Below are positions 49,463 to 61,400 of a stretch of 64,000 bases of DNA, one piece after another. The stretch comes from Psococerastis gibbosa (lineage: Eukaryota; Arthropoda; Insecta; Psocodea; Psocidae), in the NCBI GenBank assembly GCA_963971405.1, contig OZ020490.1, positions 23,585,464 through 23,649,463 on the forward strand. The letters run 5' to 3'. The notes under the pieces were generated by a model. It was not told the DNA's origin. It was given only the letters and a program-made list of their open reading frames with translations, and made no database searches. Position numbers and translations under genes: made by a program. How positions within the stretch are numbered: the first letter of the stretch is position 1; the number at the start of each line of letters is the position of its first letter.

Positions 49463-52400
49463 GTTGCTCCTGGTGCTACGGCCGCTGATTTACTTTAAAA
49501 AGAGCTATATAATAGTTGGTTATGTTTTCTATTTGGTTGCCGAAGTCTCACCCACACTCCGGTTTGAGGGGGCACAATTGATCTTGTACGGAAGTGAAAC
49601 ATGGTACATTTGCGAACATGACAAAAAAAAAACTGGAAGCCTTTGCGTTGTGGTGCTAAAGAAGAATTTTGAAAATTCCATGGAGGACCACATAACCAAC
49701 GAAGATGTGCTCTATAGAAAAAACGAAAAAAAGAACGATTATGGCCACCATTTCAACAAGATGAGGCAAATGGATGGGGCATATACTGAGACACAAAAGG
49801 CTCCTCAAGAACATCATTGAGGGTTGAAGGCGCCAACTCAAGAGGACGACAGAGGGGGTACCTTGAGGATGTCATGAAGGACCTAGGGTGCGACACCTAT
49901 ATAGGACTGAAAAGGACCGCACAAAACAGACAAGAGTGGAGAAGAAGACTACAACGTTCGCTGCAAACCAATCCATAGATTGTAACTCAAGAAGAATCGC
50001 TCTAACTCATATTTTAAATACAAAACAAACAAAAAAAAAACAGATAAAAATAATAGTAAAATAATTCAATGTCGTGTCCAAATAAGAATATCTATTAAGC
50101 CCATGCGCCGCCACAAGTCACCACAGATAACATTTCATTCCTTATCAATGGAGAGCAGCACAGCCTACCCCGGCCCGGCGGTTTCTTCCGACAGAATTGA
50201 TTTAGACACTGCAGGGAAAATGCGTTTCGTCACGGTCTTGGCTCTTGCTCACCCCCCCCCCCTCCGCTTTCTTTCTCCAATATCTATTCCATCCCTTTCT
50301 GCCGCTCTTTATTTTCTATTATTACTATTTAGGTTTCTTGCTCTCAGGTACTTAGGGAGGGGTGAGTAAGGATGGGTAAGAAGTACGTTTACAATTAATG
50401 AGTATTCGATAAGTTATTGTTTCCCAAGGTCAAAACAATCCTGGTTTGGAAGAAATTTTTTCGAAGGGGGGGGGGCGGTCGGTCCCTCTGAGGTAACCTC
50501 AATATGTTTAAAACTTCATTCTATCTAGTGTACGCTGCAAATATTTCGGGGGGGGGGGGGGGGAGTACAGACCCCCTGGACCCCCCTTTGTTTAGTCCCT
50601 AAGTGCCTTTGGCTCATTGCAACCCGGTTCGGCTCAATTTCGTAACGAGGTTTCGCGTTGTGTCCCTCTCCTTGCCGTACCTCAGATACCTGTGTTATGC
50701 CATTTTTTCGCTATAGTCTGACTATGATTCACCACCGTAGCACCGTAGCTTAGCCACTCAATAACAGTCTCAAAAACATATCATTTTTCCAACTCCTATC
50801 AGATCTATAAGCATTTGCCTATTCTGACTGTTGTTTTGGCAGTCTCTATCATGATGCATGACCTGAAACTACCAAAACCAAAAACCCTTTCGTTTGTGTA
50901 GCTTCAATTTTTTACCACTACTCCATCCATCCGCCGAGTTATATTTTTGGTCAGAAATATATATATAATTTTTTTTTAAGGTTAATCGCGTACAAACAAT
51001 TTAATGAATGTATCCGATTAACCTCTTCAATCGCCTCACTAAGTAACCTAATAGGTATTTGTGTCGAGTTACGACACGTCTCCGATCGCAAGGTGTGTAG
51101 AGACTCACACAAGTATAAGCACACTACCACCTTGCCACCGAAGTCGCTTAATTAATTACGCCAAAAGGTTAGTAGTAAAGTAGGTATGCGTACCTAAAGT
51201 TATGATCACGTTTGTGGCGCTTCGCAGCACCCATTAATTTTTTAATGTTATTAAATGATAGATATTCGACCGCCCACTTTGCTGTAAATTTTACTACAAT
51301 TAATTAATGACCACAATAATGGATGGTGGGTGGTCTGGGACACCCTGTATTATGTTCATGTGTATTTTGCAATTAGTGGATAGCGGGTATGGCCACAGTT
51401 TTCCCTATATCCTTATAGAAACAGACAGAACAAAAGAAGTTTTCCGCTAGGTGCGCATTACATTTAGCGACTTCGGTGGCAATGTTGTAGCGTGTGCGAG
51501 TATCTACACACCTTGCGGTCGGAGACGTGTCGTAACGCGACACAAGTACCTATTAGGTGACTTAGTGAGGCGATTGAAGAGGTTAATCGGATACATGCAT
51601 TGATTTGTTTGTAGGCGATTTAACCTTTTTCGTAAAAAAAAAAGACAAATTAAATACACTTAAAACCATTTGTTGCATTTCAAAGACAAATTAGCAGGTT
51701 CACATTTATATAGTTGAAATATCAGTGGAATTTATTTAAACTTTGATCGGAGGAAACATTGTGATATAGAGGAATGTAATTAAAAGCGATAATTGGCTAG
51801 CACCCTCTTTTCAAAACCAAACAGCTTTCCCCAACCGCCACCTCCCCCTTTTTGTAAACCCCTCGTAACTCGTAAGTATAACACTACCCTAGGATTATAA
51901 TACATTTTATAAAAGATTTATTGTTAGACTTAGATTTGTTTGGTTCACTTTAATAATACAATATCAGCATAAAGTTTGAGTTAAGTAAAGATTTCACTTA
52001 GTTTAACAGAAATCCCTGCTGTATTGTTTTCCAAAAGAGGAAGGAGGATGTCGCATAAATCCGAGGAACTTCTGACTAATGAACTTCGAGTTCCCCCAGT
52101 GTTCTTTGGGGCCCATAGAAAATGTTTGCAGTTTCGCACTAATGAGGTTACTAAGCTATAGTGATAAGTGAATAGCGAAGTGTTTGTTCGGATGTATCCC
52201 GACCACGTTACGAAGACATTCGTTAGCCTTTCTTCTTGTAATGTAGAAAAGGCATATTCGTCATATTCAGGCTAAGAATCGATACATTAGTAGTATATAA
52301 TATATATGCACACTTAATGAATTATGTATTATGCAAAAAAATTACATAAATTTTTTAAATATATAAATAATTTAGACTTACAAAATGTCTTCGAATCGTG

Positions 52401-55400
52401 GTCGGGTATATGCGTATTTAAATGCATACATAATTTCTCATTCATAGTTTTTTTCCCGCCACTGCATCATTATGGGATATTTGGGTAAGCATTACTATGG
52501 GACTATCTAACACAGCCGTCTTGCGAGATACTAAACCAGTAGGTGAGGCGGCTATTCCATCGACGTCGTTTTTCATTGTGCATGTGCATGACGTGGTAGC
52601 AGACATCAGTAATAAGTCTCTGCCATATTTTAAGGAGACTATATAATGTAGATACTTAACTTATCTATTATAAATTAAGTTATAATATGGTAGAGACTTA
52701 TTAATGATGTCTGCTACCACGTCATGCACATGCACATTGAAAAATGACGTCGGTGGAATAGCCGCCTAACGTAGTCTGCACAGTACTGGTATAGGTTCCC
52801 CAAATGCTATTACCTATGGTTAACATGAAAAAAAGACTTTATAGTCTTATTGTTCGCCCATTGTATTGTTGAATTAAAGTCGTTATTCATTCACAATAAA
52901 AGCTCTACAATATAAACCTCTTCATAAACCCATCTCAAAATCCTCAGACGCATAAGTCTCTCTATGCCTACCTAACAGAATGTCAAGACTCAAAAAGTCT
53001 TAAAAAAAAGTCTTGTTGAGCAGACGGGCAAATTGTTTTTGCGGAAAAATTGAATTTCCATTTTCTTTCCCCACAGCGCGGCTTTCAGTAAAAAATGTTT
53101 TAAAAAAATATTCCTCCTTAGTTTCTCTCTGAATATTCCTTTGAGCTTCCATTTTTCATCGTAGCAGTAAGCTAAAACATTATTATGCCCTGGCTGATTT
53201 GGTTACTGGTGTTTTTTGTGAAACTAACTTCATTGCCTACTTTATATTCATTGATGTTCATCTCTTAGGCGGGGTTTCCACATACGTCAATGGTCAATGA
53301 GAAATATGGTTTTGACGTGGTAGCAGAATTTTTAATTAATATGTCTTTAATGTCTGCTAAAACGTCAATTTTCGCATTTCTCATTGACCATTGACGTATG
53401 TGGAAATCTGCTGCGTTCGACGTTCATTAATTCATAACTGAATAGCGTGAGATTTACTCTATATATGTGAATCAATCTATTCCAGCATAGCATCAGAAAT
53501 TCTGTACTTCTACTTCATTCTACAATTTCATGATATGTGTAACTTAGGGAAATTATGTATTACTCTGATATACTGTAAATTAAAATCGTGCTTACTAAAT
53601 ACCCACTTTGACTGTCGCTGAACTCATTTGTTAAATTAAATAAAAATAAAGAGCAAAACTTAATAGCAAAATAGTAAACAAAATAAAAGGGGTCTTCACA
53701 GTGTTGGTGTTATCGAGTTATGGAGTTAGATGTGCTATCCAAGTTAACACACAATCGTGAGTGTACCTCGGGAGTGAGTTATCATGCTATATTTAACAGG
53801 GTAAACAACTTGGTAGTTGTCAGACGTTCGTGGCACGGTTTTAAATAAAGTGGCAAAACTATATTCTAGTGCCACATTTGTTTATATTTTTATTCATTTT
53901 GGTTATTACAATTTTAAGTATTTACAGTAATTGCTTCGGATAATAGATTATACCAATACATTTAAATACTACAAAATTTTAAACGCGTGTTTCAAATCAA
54001 TCAACAAAAACAAAGATGGCGGCAGTCAAACCTGAGCTATCGATCGCAGCCCAAGTTAAATAGCACACTTAACCAACTTGGAAGTGGGTTTAGGATAGCA
54101 CGCTGGTTAGCTTGGTTATCGGTGTGTTAACTTAACATGATATAACACACTTAACTAGGTATAACTCGATGGCACGAACACTGAAGACCCCTAATGTGAC
54201 CGTTTTCGGATTCCCCAAGTGCAATTACGGTTAAAGTGGAAATGTTAGGGAAACAGGTTTCCTTATGGCATCATTTTTCTAATAGAAAAACTGGAGTTCT
54301 ATTCTTCTATCTTACCTCAGTTTCCTATTTTCGCTTCTAGGGTAACCCAACACAGTGAATACCCCTATAAAAGAACTCCTATAGTAACTACAATGTACCT
54401 ATAGGTAAAAACTGTCTCGTCTCGCGTTTGCGCCACTGAAACCGTATTTGATTTGCTGTGCTTCGAATAACAGTTTCTTCTCTTCTTTACAGCCAAGAGG
54501 CTGAGAGTGAAAGTTTGTCGAGCCGGAGTTCCGAGAGCGGGGAGGACTTCCCTCTGCAGCTGGGCCTGATGAAGGTCCGACGAGGGGACGCGGCTAGCAG
54601 GAAGGAGTCGGTCGACTCCAATGAGTCGGGGCCGGGCAATTACCCTAAGCGATACCTGCTCTGTCCAGCGAGTGTCCGCGTCAGCGTACTCAAGAAGTTC
54701 ATCTCTCAAAAGTTCGGCCTGTCTAATAAAGTTCAGGTGAGTTTATGAGTCTAATTTTGTACCACAAGGACTACTAGGAGGGTGGAGTCCGAAGAAAACA
54801 TGGAAGGCTAGATCTAAAGCAGTGGTTCCCAACCGGTGGTCCGCGAGAGTGGCAGGACTGTGTATTATCTATTTAATTGTATTATAAACTAGCAGAGTTT
54901 AGGGTTGACCCAGGTATGGCTAATACTTACGGTTGTCTTCCTCTTATAACTGAAATAGCGTTACATTACGGCTTGAATGTAATTGTGTAGCGGGGGTTGT
55001 TTGACATTTAACCAATCTAAGTATAGCTGCTTATTACGGCCCCACTTGGCCCTAAAACTTTTTATGAATTTGTTGTTGGGGAGATTTGAACGTGGGCCAG
55101 AGAAGCGTGAAGTGTCAGTAAACAAGGTAGATGCGTCGCAGCTGTGGGCACAACACTTCAGCTGTCTTCCTTACAATTAGAAAGAAATGGTCTGAGACTA
55201 CTTATTTTTAATTTTTATACAAATAGTTTATGAACTTGGTTAAGTCGGTCTCAAGACTATCAAAATTTTTCAATCCCGGTTAGCATGTGTTAGCTTGGGA
55301 TTGATATAATCCCGGGGTTTTAATCCAATTGTTTTAAACAAATGAGTGCTAAATATGCGGGAAATTCGAATTGATAAATGAATCCTCGGCTATATTTTTG

Positions 55401-58400
55401 GTGAGTTTTCTATTTTTTCTCCCTTAAGTATTGACACATTAATTCTTATTATATATCAAAATTCTACCTGCACATTTTAATGTTTATTAGTATTTCCTTT
55501 AATTATAAAACAATGCAACCATGCTTTTGAATTACAATAATTTATTAATTTGAATTTCCCGCGCATATTTTAACGCCTTCACGTGACACCTTGCTAATGG
55601 GGTATTAAAATTACAACCCGGTGACTGGTGTCACATTAATCCCAAATCGCCATAATAGGGCTGCAGTTGTCGTTGGTAGCCGGTATGGGTTGAAATGGAG
55701 GACTTGTACCCGTTTGTTAATGGCCAAAATAGTTACAAAAGTTACTAAAAAAATTACTTATGAATAAATATAAACTATAAACTAATTAATTCGAAGTCGC
55801 AAACGAAGTGATTCTTACAAGGCTGCTTGTACTATATAATCACTTCTAACTCATCGGGACGAATAACATGGGCAGAGCTTACAGTACTTAATTTTCATAG
55901 CTTATAGTGTATTTTTTAGTTATTGATTTATTCATTGTTTACATTCATATTATTTTTTAATCTGAAAAGCCCCAAAATCATACTGCTATTGTATGTGTAC
56001 CCGAAATTAGTAGAACGTGGTTTTGCAGCCACTAGCTTCCAGTTATAATGAAGGTTTCTTTCGATATAGTTTCGTCAGCGTATATTCATTTCGGTTTCTG
56101 AACTTACAGTATCTAATTTTCATTGCTTAAAGTTTATTGCTTTCCAATTTATACGTAATGTACCGTAATATAACATATAGGCCTAGGTATGTGATATTCA
56201 AAATTTTCGATTCCGAGATTTCAACGGATTTACACGTTTTGAGGTCCCAAGAACCCAAAAAAGTGGTTTTTACGAAATGTCTGTCTGTCTGTCTGTCGCT
56301 CTGTCTGTTCGTCGATTTTGATGAAATTTTGCATGTAGGTTTTCAAAAATCATACCTCGGGATCATTTTTTTTATTTAGGGCTAACTCAATTTTGGGGGG
56401 TTGAATTCTCAAAAAACTCCAAAAAAAAACGTCTAAAATAATTATTTCTCAAAACGGCTCAAACTATTTAAATTCACATTGTAGTCGTTATTAATGTTAA
56501 CAAAATGCGGAGGGCCGCTTGCCCCTTGATAGTTTTCTTCTGGGGGTAAAAAAATGAAAATAAGTCAATTTTCATGAAAAATGACAAAAAAAATAATGTT
56601 TCTGCGGAGGGCCGCTTGCCCCTTGATAGTTTTCTTCTGGGGGTAAAAAAATGAAAATAAGTCAATTTTCATGAAAAATGACAAAAAAAATGTTTCTGCG
56701 GTACTTTTCTATCGATGATTTCTACCTTCAGGTATGTTTTAGGTGTCCAATAGAGTAACAAAACTGGACTGGTTTCTTTCCAAAAAAGGAGTTTGGCTTT
56801 GTGAAAAAGAAAAGCCCCAAAATCATACTGTCATTGTATGAGAAGTCGTGACCCGAAATTAGTGGAACGCGGTTTGGCAGGCACTAGTTTCTAAGTATAA
56901 AAAGGTTTCTTTTGATATGGTCTCAGCGTATATATTCAATTCGGTTTATGTTTCTTTTCAGGTGGAAGTCATCCATAAAAGAAACGCTTTGCCCGACCAC
57001 TATACACTCATGGATATCTCCTACATTTTCACATGGAAAAGGGTAAGCTTTCATTCTTATTGTGTCAAGATTTTTCGCTTTCCAATTTTTACGTAGTATA
57101 AGGAAATTTTCGACTTCGACGAGATTTCAACGGATTTACACGTTTTGAGGTCCCAGGAACCAAAAAAGTAGTTTTGACAAAATGTCTGTCGCTCTGTCTG
57201 TCTGTTCATCGATTGGCGGGCAAACCACTCAGTGGATTTTCTTTGAAATTTGGCATGTAGGTTCGCAAAAATCATATCTCAGGACCATTTTTTTTTATTT
57301 TGGGCTAACTCACTTCTGCGAAAAAAAAAAAAATATATTTTTAAAAAACGGCTCAAACGATTTCTTTTAAATTCACACATATTGTAGTCGTTATTAATGT
57401 TAACAAAATGCGGCGAGTCGCTTGCCCCTTGATAGGTTTCGTCGGGGGTAAAAAAAATAAAATAACTCAATTTTCACGAAAAATTACTAAAATATTATTT
57501 TTCTGCGGAACCTTTCTATCGATGATTTCTACTTTCATTAGAGTAACAAAACCGAACAGGTTGCTATCCCAAAAAAGTATTTGGTTTTGTGCAAAAAATT
57601 ATTTTTGAAGAAATTATGGAAAATTCACGCTCCAGTTTTTACTATACCGTATGTTCTAACAAGCTGCAGATAACTTGGTCGTGTGCACAGTGCCGGTAGG
57701 GAAACATGGTAGGCTTTGTCTTGAACACCTCCCAACTAATCGTGTGAATTCACTGTATTTCCCAAGTGGTTCGGAATCCACTATAATCAGGAGGTCCACT
57801 GTCCTATGGGCCCACACCGTGGCCTGGGGCTGTGGCCAACCATACTACTACTACCGTATGTTGTAATGTATTGGTCTGCCCGTTTTTGAATATGCAATCC
57901 CATCGATCTATTTATCCAACGCCAACGAGGGGGTTCAGGGGGTCGGGACCCCCCCCCCCCAATATTTGCAGCGTACACGATAGAATGTAGTTTTAAGGAT
58001 TTTTTAATGTATTGAGATTTCCTCACCCCCAGTGATGTCAGATGGACCCCCCACCTCCTTAAAAAAAGTCTGGCTGCGGACATGGGGATACCAAGGGGTC
58101 CGGAATTTAACCATAGGAGAATCATTTACAATTAAATTACTCATATTGTCTATCTACTAATTGATAAATTATTGGAAAGCATGTTCGAGTAAACTCGGTC
58201 CGGTTTTAAGAGCGAAGCGCGACTCTCATGAGCAGGGGTGCGTGCAGACAATTGTACAGATGGAGCAACAATATAAAAAGGTTTACAGACAGTTGTTTTG
58301 TGATATTTTCTGCTGTTAAAAAGTTTATTCATTGTCTTTTCTGTAGTTTTTTACGGCTACTAAACTGTTAATAATAAATTAATAACATTACCATTATTTG

Positions 58401-61400
58401 CCAGTATAAAAACGTAGTCAAAGCAATAATAGGGAAGGTAGTTAAATAGAGTTAATTTAATTGTGTAACTGCATTTTGGTTATTGCCCCCCCCCCTCGCT
58501 GCGGGCGCTCCTGCTGATGAGCATTTTGTAATAAAACTCCTCTCTGCTGATTTAATTTTAGAGAATTAGAGATTTTCTCAAAATATTATTTTCCTTTTCT
58601 TTTATTATGTGCATTGCAATATTAAAATATTATTTATTTGCGGCAGGGATTGCCTGCGCTGTAATAAATGTGGACTGGGGTGTACTGTACATTCATTATA
58701 GCGTTGGTGTACTGTACATTCGTTATAGCGTTATAACGGCATATCTCCGCGGGGAATCCTTAGGTATTATTTGGAGGGAAGACGAAGATCCCTCGTTAAA
58801 GCAAACCCCGAAATAGTCCAACTACTGTCACTAAGACCAGCTAGACATCTTTGAAAAGCTTATCGAATTACCGGGTCTGTCACAGAGCAATCTATATTGG
58901 AGCTACAGCTAAAGAAGGGGAGAAAATATGTCTGGCAGAAAAATGGTTTTCTCTTTTATCTACTTGTCAGGGAGCCCTAACGTCTAACACAGCCTTCTTG
59001 CTGTAGTGTCTGGTTCCATATAACGTTTGTTTCTGCAAAAGCATGTTTTCTGTTGTTGTTTTTTAGTGTTTAGTAAAAGGTAAAGAAGCCTCACTCGGTC
59101 TTTCAATACATAGACAGGGCCGTAGCCAGAAATGATTTTTGGGGGTCCATCTGACGTCAACCGAGGTGAGGTAACCTCAATACATTTAAAACTCTATTCC
59201 AGTTCTAGTGTATGCTGCAAATAAATATTTTGGGGGACACCCCCCCCCCTCTGGCGACGGCCATATACAAAATTGTTCTATCTTGTTTAAAAGAACCCGT
59301 CCGAGTTTACTCGAACATGCTTTAGAATTTATCAACATTAGTAGATAGAGAATATGAGTAATTTTTTTTTTGGGTTCCTGGTACCTCAAAACGTGTAAAT
59401 CCGTTGAAATCTCGGAATCGAAAATTTCGACCATCACAAAGCTTTCCTTATACTACGTATAAATTGGAAAGCAAAAATGCCAATCATTCTAATTGATTGG
59501 ACACCCGGTTTTCGTTCCTGTTTTTAGGTACGCAAAAATAATGCAATTAAATTTCTATATTTATATGTTAAGTTGAATAATCCCCAGATCCTGTCTATAT
59601 TTAAGTAGCAAGTAAATAACATGTTGCACGCAATACAACCGTTATTCTCTACACTAGCAAAAATAAATTCCTATATAATGTTACATATTTACATGTAATG
59701 TTACTATGTTACATAAGAAGATATAATACACGTGACTTCTTGGTATTTCATTTTAATTTTAGTGTTTTAATAAAACTTGTTGTAATAACTAATAATTAAA
59801 TAAGTCAGGACATGTAGTGTAGTGGTACGGACTCTGACTTTCACCCGAAAGGTTGTTGATTCGAGTCCTACACTTGCTACATTTTCTGGCCATGCTTCGG
59901 AAAGCATGTAAATCAGGCGGTCCCGGGCCTTTCTAGTTGAGTGTAAGAGAGGGCTTTATAGCCCTAACTCCGCTAGGTTGGCTTAGTAATAGAACAAAAA
60001 AGACAATATTTATGTTATTTATTTACTTATAATAATAAGAAAACCCAAAAAATGTTAAGAAATTAACTTTGTCATAGAAACACACTATTGCTGGTTACAC
60101 ACATACTAATTAATTACAGCCGAAATATGAAGTAAAATACATGAACGCAGTTCAAAATACACAGAAACCATTTAAACAGTTACAATTTGAATGTCCCATC
60201 ATCATATATTGTAATGTCTAAATGTCTTTACATTGAACTAACAATCTGATCATCAGCAATGAGGTTGCTGGCATAGATAAGTGGGGAAGAACAATAAATT
60301 TGCATCAATGCTGGATTATTGAACTCTTTGTTTATTTATAAGTTCAGTTGGGTACCCAGATGTGGCTACTTTGATTTTGAGTTAAGCGAAGAATTCAGCT
60401 GACTTTTAAAAGTAAGATTTATAAGTGCCGCCCCGAGCAACCGCAGCGTAGCTTGCAATATAGTGGACTATTCCGAAATACTGCGCCTATGTAGTAGATT
60501 GTACGGAGCACGTAATATGCATTTAAATCTTTTATTAGTATTGAAATTGTTAGTTGAAAATGACTCTTCCACGGCATATTTTCGTCAATAAGTATTCCGA
60601 GGTATTTAGCAGAAATAGAACCAAGGGCCCCCCCCCCAAATTTGGTAAATCTACTGTAAATTAATTTATAACGCTCTGATTTAATCGATCTTACATATGT
60701 TTTTCTTATTTTGACCCACATCTACCCCCCCCCCCCCCACAAATGAGCTGGATCAGTCCCTGAATAGAACACTTTATCATTTGTGCAGTAATTATTACAA
60801 GGGTTGCAGTTGTTGCAATTTGATTTGAAATCGAAATTGTTCGTGCAATTTGGTGAAGAATTAAGTTAAGGTGATCTGTTTGGCTAAGAAAACCTGTACC
60901 AAGTTCTGTTTCTGTCAATAACTTGGTACAAGTTTTCTAACCATTGCTTACTGATTGTTAGTGTTTTTTGGTATGATATTTGGGTACCCTTCTGAATTTC
61001 TGAAATACAAGTTTTTTTTAACCGAGACTGCACTTTCATCCTCTAAAATAAAGTGTTGAGCTTATGTGTAATTTGCAATTTTTTATTCTTTGCAGATGGC
61101 TCCCATGAGGCTCTTTTATCAGCTGTATCACATAGAACATGTGAAGGTTAGCACTCTTCCTGAAGTCAAGTCTGAAACTACTAAACCTCTAACGACCATC
61201 GTTGAGTGCCAGGAAGATATTCCCACGCCAATGACGGTAGAGAAACCTTTTATTGTGCCTGATCTTGTTAAAGATGACACTATCATTAAGAAGGAACTGA
61301 GTGCTCCCTGTGCAACATTTGAAAAGGTAGATACAACGAAAGATGTAAAAAATCTTGCTGATATTGATAAGAAAGAACGTCATCAAACTTGTTTAAAGAT

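Larger units (their letters stand above)
31099..54492 (+). other. Psc: Psc intron 3 (23.4 kb), repeat-rich
   Basis: Phase 2 intron between the RING-linker exons and the RAWUL exons. It holds a TTAA-flanked palindromic MITE (32270-32654), several SINEs, the truncated LINE with RT (35588-36976), LINE 3' fragments, local tandem duplications, G/C-tract MITEs, and hairpin MITEs near its 3' end. No other host gene is recognisable on either strand. Confidence 0.75.
54737..56961 (+). other. Psc: Psc intron 4 (2.2 kb)
   Basis: Phase 0 intron. It contains a hAT-like end (54824-54850), a diverged copy of the palindromic element also seen at 19 kb (about 55273-55664), and the upstream unit of a tandem duplication (55966-56810). 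Confidence 0.85.
57043..61095 (+). other. Psc: Psc intron 5 (4.05 kb)
   Basis: Phase 0 intron. It holds the ACAG-microsatellite repeat (57080-57640), a (TAC)n-tailed LINE fragment, G/C-tract MITEs, a tRNA-Glu-like SINE (59803-59996) and about 1.1 kb before exon 6 with one further G/C-tract element. Confidence 0.85.

Noticed and set aside
52547-53411. Repeats considered as a CRISPR array
   Set aside because: They are inverted, not direct, repeats without regular spacers, in an animal genome.
54365-54709. 114-codon - ORF over exon 4
   Set aside because: Antisense of the RAWUL exon.
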